Part shown: piece by piece, positions 1 to 9,461 of the stretch
Position numbering within the stretch: position 1 is the first letter of the stretch
Layout of the letters: each line of letters opens with the position of its first letter
Origin: Planctomycetia bacterium
GTDB lineage: Bacteria > Planctomycetota > Planctomycetia > Gemmatales > Gemmataceae
Length of the DNA stretch: 34,098 bases
Direction of reading: 5' to 3'
NCBI GenBank assembly: GCA_005799265.1
Contig: SYHD01000144.1
Span: 1-34,098, forward strand
Made by a program: the position numbers and the translations under genes
The notes under the pieces: generated by a model
The model's input: the letters and a program-made list of their open reading frames with translations, nothing else
What the model was told of the DNA's origin: nothing
The model's database searches: none

Positions 1-87
1 AGCGACTTCGACTGCTTCCGGTCGGAACAATAAGATACCGGCGTGGGTTTCGCACCCACTGGATCACCAACACTTGCACGGCGCACA

Positions 88-134
88 CCCGAAGCGTTAG
101 CGAGGGCCACTGCATCCCTCGCTAACGCTTCGGG
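88..134. repeat. Perfect 19-bp hairpin of the TTAGC family
   Basis: The arms at 88-106 and 116-134 are perfect reverse complements, with a 9-base loop. The arm contains GCGTTAGCGAGGG, so it shares the TTAGC core with six other hairpins in the window. It is the only recognisable structure in the gene-free stretch 1-324. A smaller hairpin (GTGGGT/ACCCAC, 43-59) lies nearby with no T-run after it. I see no coding potential, tRNA or clear promoter in this stretch. Confidence 0.85.
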
Positions 135-324
135 TTGGTATGCTATTTTCTGCCGCTCGCCTTAACCCTCAAGAAAGCGAAGTCGTCTCGTCATTGCAAC
201 TGTTTTTTGCCTGCGTGCGCAGGCGCACCGTCTCGGACCCGCAGCGCAGGTGACGGTGGATCGGTCTTTGCCAAGTCCGTCGTTCGCGCTGCGCCGCGCG
301 AACGCTGAACAAAAACAGGGAGGA

Positions 325-2298
325 TTACTTCTTGTCGGCTGGCCGGTTCTCCACGTACACGTCCAACGCCTGCGCCATCGTGATCAGCCCCGGACCGTAG
401 TTGCGCAGCGAGCCGGCGAAGAACTTGAAGTTGCGTTCGGCTTCCTTGTCGTAGCGTTCGTCGCCGCTGAGCTTGTGCAGGCGGACGAGGTTGCGGGCGG
501 CCATGCTGTTGCCCGAAGGTTGCACGCCGTCGTACTGGTCCTTCGAGCGGGCGAAGAATTTTTCGTGATCGTGGGCGGTGTAGAAGTAGCCGCCGATCTT
601 CTTGTCGCCGTGGGCTGCGATCATCGTGTCGGTGAGCTTTTTGGCGGCGTCGAGCCAGCGTTTATCCTTGGTCGCTTCGTGCAGCGTCAACAGGCCGTGC
701 GTCAGGAAGGCGTAGTCTTCGAGATAACCGTTGACGGCGGCCTTGGGGGGGGCGCCGGGGGCGGCGCCGTAGGTGCGCAGCAATCGGCCGTCTTTCGTGA
801 GCTGGTGCTTGAGCACGAAGTCGGCAGCCTCGGCCGCGATTTTCAAATATTTCGGCTCGTTCAAGCAGCGCCCCGCCTCGGCGTAACCCGCGATCATCAG
901 GCCGCTCCAGGCGGTCAAGGCGATTTTGTTAAGGAACGGCTTGTCGCGTTTCTCGCGCGCGTCGAACAGCTTCTTGCGGATCGGATCGAGCTTCTTGTAC
1001 AACTCCGCCTCGGTCATGCCGAGATCCTTTGCGACCAGGTCCGGCGTGTAGGTCCAGCGCAGGATGTGATATTTCTCCTCGAAGTTCACCCGGTTGTCGG
1101 GCACGTAGATCTTCTTGATGAAGTCCAATTCCGCCTGTACGGGAAGCGCGTCGGCCAATTCCTTGGGCGTCCACACATAAGATCGGCCTTCCTCGTGATG
1201 CGTCTCCGCGTCCTGCGATGAATAGAACGCGCCATACGGGGATGTCATCTCGCGCTCGATGTAATCAAGCGTCTCGGTCACGATGCGCCGATAGAGCGGC
1301 TTCTGGGTGACGCGATACGCCTTCGCGTAGAGCTCGACGAGCTGGCCGTTGTCGTAGAGCATCTTCTCGAAGTGCGGGACCGTCCAGGTGCGCTCGACGG
1401 AGTAGCGATGGAAGCCGCCGCCAATCTGGTCGTAGATGCCGCCGATGGCGAGTTGATCCAGCGTTTTCGTGACCATGGCGAGCGCCTTCTTGTCCTTGGT
1501 GCGCTCGGCGAATTGCAAGAGAAACTCATGGCGCGGCGGCATGGGGAAGCGGGCGCCGCGGAACTGGCGCTCCGGATTGCCGAACCCGCCGTGCTTCGGA
1601 TCGAACTCGTCCTTGACTTCCTCGGCGACGCGCTCGATCAGCTCGCGATTGAGCGGCACAATCGCGATGCCGGGGACGGCGGCGTTCTCGAGCGTGCGCG
1701 CCGTGAGCGCGGCGAGCTTCTCGGCTTGTTTCTCGATGGCGGCGGGATCGTCCTTCTTCGCGTCGCGCACCGTCTTGAGGATGGTCTTGAATCCGGGGGC
1801 GACATCGTCTTCAACCTTCTTGTCCTCGCGCGGCCAATACGTGCCGCCGACGATCGGGCGGCCGTCGTCGGTCAGGAACATCGACAAGGGCCAACCGCCT
1901 GAACGGCCCAGGGCGTTGAGGGCGGTCATGTAGATTTGATCGATGTCGGGGCGCTCCTCGCGATCGACCTTGATGCAGATGAAGTGATCGTTGAGGATCT
2001 TGGCGACCTCTTCGTTGTTGAACGACTCGCGCTCCATCACATGGCACCAGTAGCACGAGCTGTAGCCAATCGACAGGAAGACGAGCTTCTTCTCGGCCTT
2101 GGCCTTCTCGAACGCTTCAGGGCCCCAGGCGTACCAGTTGGTCGGATTATGGGCGTGCATGAGCAGGTAAGGGCTCGTCTCCTTGGCGAGCCGATTGGTG
2201 TGCTTTGGCTTGGCCTTCTTGTCGCCGCCGGCCGCATCCATAGTGAGGAACGCGAGGAGCACGAGCGGGATGGCGATAAGCATGGCGCGGCACGGCAT
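325..2298 (-). CDS. DUF255 thioredoxin-fold protein (YyaL/SPATA20 family), probably exported
   Basis: The product is 657 residues, close to the family's usual length of about 650-700. The N-terminal domain has the family hallmarks: a '[17 protein letters not shown]' stretch near residue 42 and a CxxC pair, C82-Y-W-C85, in a thioredoxin-like fold. The remainder matches the alpha/alpha-barrel portion that resembles N-acylglucosamine 2-epimerases. I chose the ATG at 2298 because AAGGAG lies six bases upstream. A longer reading to 2457 runs through a dispersed palindrome at 2394-2422 and looks like an artefact. Residues 1-24 are hydrophobic ([13 protein letters not shown]), so export or membrane anchoring is likely, whereas many family members are cytoplasmic. 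The biochemical role is not settled; a redox or sugar-related function is suggested only by fold. The gene is divergent from the asparaginase at 2608. Confidence 0.9.
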   Translation of the reverse strand: MPCRAMLIAIPLVLLAFLTMDAAGGDKKAKPKHTNRLAKETSPYLLMHAHNPTNWYAWGPEAFEKAKAEKKLVFLSIGYSSCYWCHVMERESFNNEEVAKILNDHFICIKVDREERPDIDQIYMTALNALGRSGGWPLSMFLTDDGRPIVGGTYWPREDKKVEDDVAPGFKTILKTVRDAKKDDPAAIEKQAEKLAALTARTLENAAVPGIAIVPLNRELIERVAEEVKDEFDPKHGGFGNPERQFRGARFPMPPRHEFLLQFAERTKDKKALAMVTKTLDQLAIGGIYDQIGGGFHRYSVERTWTVPHFEKMLYDNGQLVELYAKAYRVTQKPLYRRIVTETLDYIEREMTSPYGAFYSSQDAETHHEEGRSYVWTPKELADALPVQAELDFIKKIYVPDNRVNFEEKYHILRWTYTPDLVAKDLGMTEAELYKKLDPIRKKLFDAREKRDKPFLNKIALTAWSGLMIAGYAEAGRCLNEPKYLKIAAEAADFVLKHQLTKDGRLLRTYGAAPGAPPKAAVNGYLEDYAFLTHGLLTLHEATKDKRWLDAAKKLTDTMIAAHGDKKIGGYFYTAHDHEKFFARSKDQYDGVQPSGNSMAARNLVRLHKLSGDERYDKEAERNFKFFAGSLRNYGPGLITMAQALDVYVENRPADKK

Positions 2299-2607
2299 GG
2301 CGGACTCCTTGGCTGCAAGGGAGAGCGATGCCTCTACGTTATCGTGTGGGTTTTCGGCGTCAACGAAAATGCGTTGAGAATGGAGTCGTCTTGCTCGTTC
2401 CCACGCCGAGCGTGAAAACGAGGGTCGGTAAGGTCCTCGACGAACTCCCTGCAGCAATTGGGCCGCCCGGGATCGACGTGGGGCTACTCGATTGTGTCAG
2501 GGATTACACCGAATTTGTCGCGGCGCAAACCCCGGCTGGGCGTACAACAACTCTACGTTTCAATTACGAGCCGCGACCGTCACTTGCAATATCTGGGGGG
2601 AACTTCT
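2299..2607. promoter_or_regulatory. Divergent intergenic region
   Basis: This 309-base stretch lies between two genes that diverge, so promoters for both should be here. I cannot assign -35/-10 boxes with confidence. It contains the Shine-Dalgarno AAGGAG for the minus-strand gene, a GGGGGG run just before the plus-strand start, and an imperfect palindrome at 2394-2422 listed separately. No small gene is supported. Confidence 0.4.
2394..2422. repeat. Imperfect palindrome (CTCGTTCCCACGC-type dispersed repeat)
   Basis: CTCGTTCCCACGC at 2394-2406 faces GCGTGAAAACGAG at 2410-2422 with a 3-base loop and two mismatched positions in 13. In the minus frame it encodes the peptide RSAWERA, which I recognise as a frequent spurious N-terminal extension in planctomycete gene calls. 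That supports the shorter start for the downstream gene. Confidence 0.55.
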
Positions 2608-3597
2608 ATGCGCGCTGTATTCGTGCTGTTCGCGTTTCTTCTGGTCTCAAACCTCTCGTTTGCACAGGACAAAGTCATACTCGCGATTCATGGCGGCGCG
2701 GGGGTCGCGCCGAAGGGGAAGATGTCGCCGCTACTCGACAAGGAATATCGCGACGCCCTCGCGCAAGCACTCAAGACGGGCTATGCGGCGCTTGCGAAGG
2801 GCGGCAGTCTCGACGGCGTCGAAGCGGCCATCAAGGTCCTCGAAGATTCGCCCCTCTTCAATGCGGGCAAAGGGGCAGTCTTCAATCGCGACGGCCGGCA
2901 AGAACTCAACGCCTCCATCATGGACGGCAAAACGAAGAAGGCCGGCGCCATCGCGGGCGTCAGTCGCCTCAAGAACCCGATCTCGGCCTCGCGCCTTATC
3001 ATGGAAAAATCCGAGCACGTCTTCATGATCGGCGACGGCGCCGAGCGTTTCTGCCGTGATCAGGGCATGGAACTGGTCAGTCCCCTCTCTCTGTGGACCG
3101 AACGAGCGTGGAAGCAACTTCAGGACGCAGATGAAGCCGCCAGAAAAAAGGGGAATGCTCAGGCCGCACTTGACACGGGCCATTTCGGCACCGTCGGCGC
3201 CGTCGCGCTCGACAAGGACGGCAACCTTGCGGCGGGAACGTCCACCGGCGGCATCACCTACGTGCGCGCCGGGCGCGTCGGCGATTCCCCCATCATCGGC
3301 GCCGGGACCTACGCGGAGAATGAAGCGTGCGCCGTCTCCTGCACCGGCAAGGGCGAACTGTTCATCCGCCACACCGTCGCCGCCGACATCGCCGCGCGCA
3401 TGAAGTACCGCGGCGACGCTCTCAAGAAAGCGGCGACCGAAGTACTCGCCGGTCTGCCCAAAATCCCCGGTGGTGCGGGAGGGCTCATCGCCCTCGATCG
3501 GCACGGCAACGTCGCTCTCCCTTTCTCGACCAATGGCATGTTCCGGGGCACCATCTCGCAAACGGGCAAAATCTGGGTCGGAATTTACGAGGAGTAG
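2608..3597 (+). CDS. iaaA: Exported isoaspartyl peptidase / plant-type L-asparaginase
   Basis: The product is 329 residues, the normal size for this Ntn-hydrolase family, which cleaves isoaspartyl dipeptides and L-asparagine after autocatalytic splitting into two subunits. The alpha-subunit start 'AIHGGAG' is at residues 26-32, 'LEDSPLFNAGKGAVFN' follows at about 78-93, and the autocleavage/nucleophile threonine is T195 in 'HFGTVGAVALD'. The substrate-loop motif 'GTSTGG' is at 210-215. Residues 1-19 (MRAVFVLFAFLLVSNLSFA) form a clean Sec signal peptide ending in SFA-Q, so the enzyme should act outside the cytoplasm. The start at ATG 2608 places the signal peptide at the N-terminus; a purine-rich GGGGGGAA lies upstream. 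No partner gene is adjacent. Assignment to the family is secure; substrate preference is not readable. Confidence 0.93.
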   Translation: MRAVFVLFAFLLVSNLSFAQDKVILAIHGGAGVAPKGKMSPLLDKEYRDALAQALKTGYAALAKGGSLDGVEAAIKVLEDSPLFNAGKGAVFNRDGRQELNASIMDGKTKKAGAIAGVSRLKNPISASRLIMEKSEHVFMIGDGAERFCRDQGMELVSPLSLWTERAWKQLQDADEAARKKGNAQAALDTGHFGTVGAVALDKDGNLAAGTSTGGITYVRAGRVGDSPIIGAGTYAENEACAVSCTGKGELFIRHTVAADIAARMKYRGDALKKAATEVLAGLPKIPGGAGGLIALDRHGNVALPFSTNGMFRGTISQTGKIWVGIYEE

Positions 3598-3760
3598 ATG
3601 GCGCCAGGCATCCAAATGAGGAGTTTTTGCTTGAAATCAGAGGTTTCCTGTTTCATCATTATTGTGTGGCGACGAGACGGACTTGATGCAGCCCAGCGCT
3701 CCGTCGTTCCGTGAATGGCTCAGACCAGCTTGCGGCTCGGCCGTGCTTGGAAATAAAGAT

Positions 3761-5155
3761 ATGCGCAACGACATTCTTTTCTCACGCCGCGACATGCTCA
3801 CCCGCTGCGGCGCCGGTTTCGGCATGATCGGGCTCGCCAACGTCTTGGCCGCCGATACGGCGTCGAATCCACTCGCGTCCAGGTTGCCGCACCACCCGGC
3901 CAAGGCGAAGCATATCATCCATTTGTACATGAACGGCGGCCCGTCGCAGGTCGATACGTTTGATCCCAAGCCCGCCCTGGCGCGCTTCGCCGGCCAGCGT
4001 CCCACGAGCATCGCCAACTATCGCACCGAGAACGCGACGGTCGGCTTGCGGCCATCGCCGTTCAAGTTCCCGCGCTGTGGCCAATCGGGCCTTGAGATCA
4101 GCGAGATTTTCCCGAACGTCGCCAAGTTCGCGGACGATCTTTGCGTCATCCGCTCGATGCACACCGACATTCCCAATCACGAGCCGTCGATGTTCATGAT
4201 GAACAGCGGCCATCCGCAAGCGCTGCGGCCCAGCTACGGCTCCTGGCTGCTCTACGGCCTCGGCACGGAGAATCAAAACCTGCCCGGCTACATGGTCATG
4301 TGTCCGGGGCTGCCGGTCAACGGCGCCGCCAATTGGAGCAGCCGTTTTCTGCCCGGCGTCTATCAAGGCTGCCACATGAATTTGCCGCTCGGTTATGACG
4401 CCCGCACGGTGCTGCCGTATTTGCAAAATCAGCATGTCGGCCCCGAAACGCAGCGCCGGCAGCTCGACTTCATCCAGCGCCTCAACACGCTGCAAGCCGA
4501 GCGGCGCGGCAACGACGCCCTGCTCGAGGCCCGCGTCGCCTCGCTGGAAATGGCCTTCCGCATGCAAACGGCCGCCCACGAAGCGTTCGACTTGAACCAG
4601 GAAACGCAAGCCACCAAGCAGATGTATGGTTACGAGAGCAACCGCAACGTCTTCGCGCAGAATTGCCTGCTGGCGCGCCGCCTGGTCGAGCGCGGCGTCC
4701 GGGCCGTGCAAATCTACACCGGCAATAGCCAGCCGTGGGACACACACGGCAACAACGACGGCCAGCATCGCCAACTCGCAGCCGGCGTGGATCGCGGCAT
4801 CGCCGGCCTTCTCTTCGACTTGAAGCACCGCGGCCTTCTGGATGAGACCATCGTCCTCTGGGGCGGCGAGTTCGGCCGCACGCCGGCGTCGCAAGGCGGC
4901 GACGGTCGCGATCACAATCACTGGGGCTTCTGCGTCTGGCTCGCCGGCGGCGGTTTCAAGGGCGGCATGGCCTATGGCGCCACCGACGAATTCGGCTTCC
5001 GCGCGGAAGAAAAACGCACGCACCCGCACGACCTCCACGCGACGATACTTCATCAGATGGGCCTCGACCACGAACGCCTGACCTTCCGCTACAGCGGCCG
5101 CGACCATCGCCTCACCGACGTCGAGGGGCAGGTGATTCGCGAGATCATCGCGTGA
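3761..5155 (+). CDS. DUF1501 protein with Tat signal
   Basis: The product is 464 residues, typical of the planctomycete DUF1501 family (sulfatase/alkaline-phosphatase-like fold). A twin-arginine signal is visible: R9-R10 in 'FSRRDMLTRCGAGFGMIGLA', then a hydrophobic stretch to about residue 30, so folded export is expected. Family landmarks are 'HLYMNGGPSQVDTFDPK' at 54-70 and 'DETIVLWGGEFGRTP' at 361-375. These genes are usually paired with a DUF1549/DUF1553 cytochrome-like gene just upstream. Here no such partner is present, and the upstream neighbour is the asparaginase. The ATG at 3761 was chosen because it puts the Tat motif at the N-terminus; the in-frame ORF extends 33 codons upstream without support. 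No good Shine-Dalgarno is seen. The reaction is unknown. Confidence 0.9.
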   Translation: MRNDILFSRRDMLTRCGAGFGMIGLANVLAADTASNPLASRLPHHPAKAKHIIHLYMNGGPSQVDTFDPKPALARFAGQRPTSIANYRTENATVGLRPSPFKFPRCGQSGLEISEIFPNVAKFADDLCVIRSMHTDIPNHEPSMFMMNSGHPQALRPSYGSWLLYGLGTENQNLPGYMVMCPGLPVNGAANWSSRFLPGVYQGCHMNLPLGYDARTVLPYLQNQHVGPETQRRQLDFIQRLNTLQAERRGNDALLEARVASLEMAFRMQTAAHEAFDLNQETQATKQMYGYESNRNVFAQNCLLARRLVERGVRAVQIYTGNSQPWDTHGNNDGQHRQLAAGVDRGIAGLLFDLKHRGLLDETIVLWGGEFGRTPASQGGDGRDHNHWGFCVWLAGGGFKGGMAYGATDEFGFRAEEKRTHPHDLHATILHQMGLDHERLTFRYSGRDHRLTDVEGQVIREIIA

Positions 5156-5307
5156 AGTAGCGTATCAACACCACAGCTCAGACGAGGCGAATCGTCACCT
5201 GTGTCGCCACGGTCAGGTTGTGGATGTAAGATGAAAAGGCTGGATCAGCTTGTCGTGGGTTTGTCCTGCCCACATGACCTTGTGATGTTCTTGGGGGGAG
5301 CTTGAGA

Positions 5308-8058
5308 ATGCCCGGAAAACGGACCATCCAGCGCCTTCGCGGCACGCTGGCTTTGCTGATTTTTGGCGTTGCATTCGCCTGCGGATACGCAGGGGACACG
5401 CAGAAGCCAGCGAATGTCGCCAAAAATGCGTTGCCGGACGGCGCGCTTCGACGCCTGGGTTCTCTCCACTGGCGGCACGGTGAACCGATCACGTTTCTTG
5501 CGCTGCCGGCCGACGGCAAGACGCTCGTCACGGCCACGCACGATGCCGTCCTTCGTCTTTGGGATCGCGAAACGGGCAAAGAAATTCGGCGGTTCGTTCC
5601 CCCCGCCGATCCAAACGCCAAGGCCCTCACGCCGGTTCATCCCTATATGCAAGGCCTGACGCGTGCCGCGTTGTCCAGGGACGGCAAGTTGCTTGCTGTC
5701 GTATTGCCGAGCAACGTCGCGCAACTGTGGGATGTCGAGACAGGCAAGACCCTTCAGCAAATCAAAAGCCCCGCGAACGGCGTGAGCGCCATGGCCTTCG
5801 CGCCCGATGGCAAGACACTCGCCATTCGGGGCGTGGCCGATCGCGTCTGCTATCTTCATGAAACGGCGACGGGGAAAGAACTGCGCAAGCTCAAGCCGAT
5901 GCATCCCGACGGCAAAGGGGGCAACATCTCCGGCGGCCCCGACAACGGCACCGGCCTCGCTTTCTCGCCCGATGGCAAGATCATCGCCCTACCCGAACTC
6001 GAATACAACAACAAGGTGGTGTGCGGCTCCGTCACGCTCTTCGAAGTCGATACGGGTAAGGAGGTTCGCCGCATCGAACCGCCGACGCACGGCATCGCCG
6101 CGATCGCATTCGCGCCCGACGGCAAGACGCTGGTGTTCAACACGCTGTCCACCATTCACGTCAAGGACGCCGACACAGGCAAGGAAATCAGGCAGCTCAA
6201 AGGCTTCTTCGGCGCCAATCAAATGATCTTCGCCCCCGACGGCCAAACGCTGGCGGTGAAAGGCCGCGACCGCTTGGTGCGGCTCTTCGATCCCAAGACG
6301 GGCAATCTCCTCCGCACGCTCGGCGAACTCCCTGGCCAGAAGGGGGCCAACTTTTTCGCCAACGGAAACCAAGGGCTCACCACCGACGTTGTCTACTCGG
6401 CCGATAGCAAAACGCTCGTCATCGGCGGCCAGCAAGTCCCTCGATTTTTCGACGTCGCCACCGGCAAAGAGCAAACGCTGCCCGGCGGCGGGCATGGCGG
6501 CGCCGTCTCCGCGCTCATGGTCAGCGCGGATGGCAAGACGATCGTGTCGCGCGGCGCGGAAGGCGTCCTACGCGCCTGGGACACTGCCGGCAAGGAAGTC
6601 CATCAAATCGCCGAGACTAATGGCACCTCCGCCGTTGGTTTTTCGCCCGACGGCAAACTGGTTGCGCTCGGCAACAACGATGGCACGGTTCGTCTGCTTG
6701 ATCTCGCCGACGGCAAAGAGAAGCGCCAATGGAAAGCCCATCAAGGAACCATCGCCACCCTCGCGTTCTCCGCCGATGGAAAGAAGCTCGCCACGCGCGG
6801 CAGTTACGACGGCACTTTGCGCATTTTCGCTGCCGAGAAAGGCGCCGAACTCAAGCAGATCATTTATCGCGACATCAAAGCCGGCAATGGCGCCGCCGTC
6901 TTTGTGCGCACCAATAGCCAAGGCGAGTCCCATCCGCTGGCGTTTTCTCCCGACGGTAAGACGCTCGCGGCCTTCGTCGCACCGCAGCAGGTTCATATCC
7001 AAGGTCAAGAGCAGATGCAGCCCGATGCGAATTGCCTGCGGCTCTTCGACGTGGACACCGGCAAGGAAGTCCGCCGCGTCCCCATGCCGGCCGGATGCAC
7101 GATCCATCATCTCGTCTTTTCGCCCGATGGACGTCTCTTGATCAGCGAAAACCTCGATAGGACCATAAGCCTTTGGGAAGTCGCCAGCGGTCAGGAACGC
7201 AGCCGTTTTGGCGAGCCCGTCGCCGTTGTGCCGCCAACGAACACGACGAGCTTCGTCGTCATCGGCGGGATCGCTCGCTCCGGCCCTCCCACACCTCCCG
7301 TCGGCGTCACCATCGCGACTGCGCGCGACGGCAGCCTGATTGCGGCGCCTGGCCCCAACCACACGATCCGAGTCTATGATGCGACCTCCGGCAAAGCGGT
7401 CGGCTCGTTTCAGGGACACGACGGCGCCCTTGCTTCGCTCATTTTCGCGCCGGATGGCAAGAGCCTCGTGTCGGGGGGCAACGACACGAGCGTTCTCGTC
7501 TGGGACCTGGGCCGCTTGAAGCGTGAACCTCTACCACAAATCAGCGCATTTCAGCCGAAGGAATTCGAGACGCTGTGGACCGATCTGTTCAGCAGTGATG
7601 CCGGCAGAGCGGGCAAAGCGGTACAAACCCTGATTGCCGGGTCCAAGGCGTCGGTCGCGCTTCTGGCAGATCGCATTCAACCAGCCGCAACGGTTGAGCC
7701 CAGCGTGCTCGATCAATGGCTGCGCGATCTCGGCAGTAGTGACTTCAAGAGGCGTGCGATCGCCACGCGTGAGCTGGAAAAGCTTGGCGAGCTGGGCGTG
7801 CCCGCATTGCAAAAATTGCTGGCGTCCGCACCCGCGCTCGAAACGCGTCGGCGCGTGGAGTTCTTGCTCGAAGACCTGACGGGACGCAGCCTTAGTCCGG
7901 AACAAGTTCGCGTGGTCCGCGTCATCGAGGTTCTTGACCGGCTCGGCACGCCCGAGGCCAGGCAGGTGCTTGAGCGTCTGGCCGACGGCGCCGCGGGCTC
8001 GTTGACGACGCGCCAGGCGCAGATGGCGCTGCAGCGGTTGCGTGGGAACAAATATTGA
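5308..8058 (+). CDS. Secreted WD40-repeat protein with C-terminal helical domain
   Basis: The product is 916 residues, starting at ATG 5308 with GGGGGGAG seven bases upstream. Residues 1-27 look like a signal peptide (RLRGTLALLIFGVAFACGYAG). Residues from about 45 to 735 carry more than a dozen degenerate WD40 blades, each marked by variants of 'FSPDGKTLA' followed by a 'RLWD'-like strand. That is enough for one or two beta-propellers. From about residue 745 the sequence becomes helical: 'LGSSDFKRRAIATRELEKLGELGVPALQKLL' type helices resemble HEAT-like tails that are common on planctomycete WD40 proteins. A role in extracytoplasmic protein-protein interaction is inferred from the fold only. 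It ends 35 bases before the convergent P450 gene. Confidence 0.9.
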   Translation: MPGKRTIQRLRGTLALLIFGVAFACGYAGDTQKPANVAKNALPDGALRRLGSLHWRHGEPITFLALPADGKTLVTATHDAVLRLWDRETGKEIRRFVPPADPNAKALTPVHPYMQGLTRAALSRDGKLLAVVLPSNVAQLWDVETGKTLQQIKSPANGVSAMAFAPDGKTLAIRGVADRVCYLHETATGKELRKLKPMHPDGKGGNISGGPDNGTGLAFSPDGKIIALPELEYNNKVVCGSVTLFEVDTGKEVRRIEPPTHGIAAIAFAPDGKTLVFNTLSTIHVKDADTGKEIRQLKGFFGANQMIFAPDGQTLAVKGRDRLVRLFDPKTGNLLRTLGELPGQKGANFFANGNQGLTTDVVYSADSKTLVIGGQQVPRFFDVATGKEQTLPGGGHGGAVSALMVSADGKTIVSRGAEGVLRAWDTAGKEVHQIAETNGTSAVGFSPDGKLVALGNNDGTVRLLDLADGKEKRQWKAHQGTIATLAFSADGKKLATRGSYDGTLRIFAAEKGAELKQIIYRDIKAGNGAAVFVRTNSQGESHPLAFSPDGKTLAAFVAPQQVHIQGQEQMQPDANCLRLFDVDTGKEVRRVPMPAGCTIHHLVFSPDGRLLISENLDRTISLWEVASGQERSRFGEPVAVVPPTNTTSFVVIGGIARSGPPTPPVGVTIATARDGSLIAAPGPNHTIRVYDATSGKAVGSFQGHDGALASLIFAPDGKSLVSGGNDTSVLVWDLGRLKREPLPQISAFQPKEFETLWTDLFSSDAGRAGKAVQTLIAGSKASVALLADRIQPAATVEPSVLDQWLRDLGSSDFKRRAIATRELEKLGELGVPALQKLLASAPALETRRRVEFLLEDLTGRSLSPEQVRVVRVIEVLDRLGTPEARQVLERLADGAAGSLTTRQAQMALQRLRGNKY

Positions 8059-8093
8059 GGATTGAGCGCAGAGCCGCGCCTTCGAACCGGGCT

Positions 8094-9461
8094 TCAGGCA
8101 AGAGCGGAGTGAACGGTCATCAGCAAGGCATGGCGCAGCCTGAGCGTGATGCCCGGCATCGGCGCGACGACGCAGCCAGGGACGAGTTCGAGCCTGAAAC
8201 GTTGCAGCACCCGGGCCACGATCACCTGCGCTTCCAGCATCGCCAGGTGGCTGCCGATGCACAAACGCTGCCCGCCGCCGAACGGCAAGTAGGCGTATGG
8301 CTGCCGGCTGGCGTTGCCCTGGGTAGTGAAGCGATCCGGGTCGAATCTCTCCGGATTTGCCCAGAACGCCGGATGCCGGTGCGTGACGAACGGACTGATC
8401 TCCAGCGCCGACCCGGCCGGGATGTGGTAGCCGCCGATCACGTCGCTTTCAAGTACGTTACGCTCCATGATCCAGATCGGCGGATAGAGCCGCATCGCCT
8501 CCTGAAACACGCGCGGCACCAGGTCGAGCCGCGGCAAATCCTCGGCGGTCAGCGGGCGTTGGCCGAGCAGTCCGATCACTTCGTCGTGCGTGTTCTGCCG
8601 CCAGTGGGGGTGGCACGCCAGCAAGTACCACGTCCAGCTCAGCGCGTTGGCCGTCGTTTCGTGTCCAGCCAATAACAGCGTGATCGTTTCGTTGTGCAAC
8701 TGCTCCTCGCTCATGCCGCCGCCCGTGCCGCCCGCGCCATCATCGCGTGCCTTCAGCAACAGCGCCAGGAGGTCGTTCTTCGGCGGCCCGCCGCGGCGCT
8801 CGGCGATCAGGCGGAACACGATCTCATCCAGCCGGCGTTTGGCGGCGCGAAAGCGCGAGTTCGCCGGCGTCGGCAGCCATAGCGGCGGATCGATGATGCG
8901 CTGCAGGCGGCGCCAGGTGTGCTCCATGACTATCGTCGTTGACCGTTCCACGTCGTCGATATCGGCGCTCAAGTCGGCGCCGAGCAGCACCCGGGCGATG
9001 ATGCCACAGGTCAGGCGCGTCATCTCCGAGGCCACGTCGATCGGCCGGCGGGCGTCGGCGCGCGCCTGCCAGCCGTCGAGCATACGGTCGGTCGCTGCGA
9101 CGATCAGGTCGGTGTAGGCGAGCAAGCGCTGGGCGTTGAAGACCGGCTGCATCAGGCGGCGCTGGCGCAACCAGGCGTCGCCATTGCTGGTTAGCAGTCC
9201 TGGGCCGGTGATACCGACAATTTTTGACGAGCTGCGCGTGTCCTTGTTGTAAAGGTGCTGGTGCGTTACCAGGACCTGCTTGATGTAGTCGGGATGCGAT
9301 ACCAAATGGATGACCATCGGCCCAAGATGGAAACGGACCACGTCGCCGAAGTCGCGCTGACTGTCGACCAACAGGCCGAGCACGTCGCGGCGGAAGGCCA
9401 GCAGGTTGCCGATCAGAAAGTGCCCGCGCGGTCCGGGCGCCGTCTTGGGTGAAGCGGTCAT
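8094..9461 (-). CDS. Cytochrome P450
   Basis: The product is 455 residues, normal for a soluble bacterial P450, with no N-terminal anchor. The proline-rich start 'PGPRGHFLIGN' is followed by the canonical elements: I-helix oxygen-activation motif 'AGHETT', K-helix 'EAMRL' (ExxR), the 'ERFDPDRF' segment, and the haem loop 'FGGGQRLCIG' with the axial cysteine at C401. All key residues are present. Its ATG overlaps the stop of the PAP2 gene by four bases (ATGA at 9458-9461), so it is probably translationally coupled and is the last gene of the minus-strand run. The expected reaction is monooxygenation of a hydrophobic substrate, plausibly the product of this locus (inference). No ferredoxin or reductase gene is nearby, so electrons must come from elsewhere. 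Confidence 0.96.
   Translation of the reverse strand: MTASPKTAPGPRGHFLIGNLLAFRRDVLGLLVDSQRDFGDVVRFHLGPMVIHLVSHPDYIKQVLVTHQHLYNKDTRSSSKIVGITGPGLLTSNGDAWLRQRRLMQPVFNAQRLLAYTDLIVAATDRMLDGWQARADARRPIDVASEMTRLTCGIIARVLLGADLSADIDDVERSTTIVMEHTWRRLQRIIDPPLWLPTPANSRFRAAKRRLDEIVFRLIAERRGGPPKNDLLALLLKARDDGAGGTGGGMSEEQLHNETITLLLAGHETTANALSWTWYLLACHPHWRQNTHDEVIGLLGQRPLTAEDLPRLDLVPRVFQEAMRLYPPIWIMERNVLESDVIGGYHIPAGSALEISPFVTHRHPAFWANPERFDPDRFTTQGNASRQPYAYLPFGGGQRLCIGSHLAMLEAQVIVARVLQRFRLELVPGCVVAPMPGITLRLRHALLMTVHSALA

Noticed and set aside
1..87. Possible tRNA or 3' gene end at the window start
   Set aside because: The GTGGGT/ACCCAC hairpin suggested an RNA arm, but no acceptor stem, T-loop consensus or CCA end could be assembled, and no frame shows family features.
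88..134. Hairpin repeats as CRISPR repeats or attachment sites
   Set aside because: The copies are far apart, differ in sequence outside the core and have no regular spacers. No cas, integrase or transposase gene is in the window.
209..224. GCCTGCG...CGCAGGC palindrome as terminator of the DUF255 gene
   Set aside because: On the minus strand, in which that gene is read, the hairpin is followed by A residues rather than T; the T-run lies on the wrong side, and the loop is only two bases.
250..1221. Long plus-strand ORF opposite the DUF255 gene (323 codons)
   Set aside because: It is the antisense reading of a clearly conserved gene, has biased composition, no family motif and no ribosome-binding site. 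High GC makes such shadows common throughout the window, for example 10737-12461, 26672-28603 and 30767-32629.
2299..2457. N-terminal extension of the DUF255 protein by 53 residues
   Set aside because: The extension is encoded by a dispersed palindrome and intergenic sequence. A good Shine-Dalgarno and hydrophobic N-terminus support the start at 2298.
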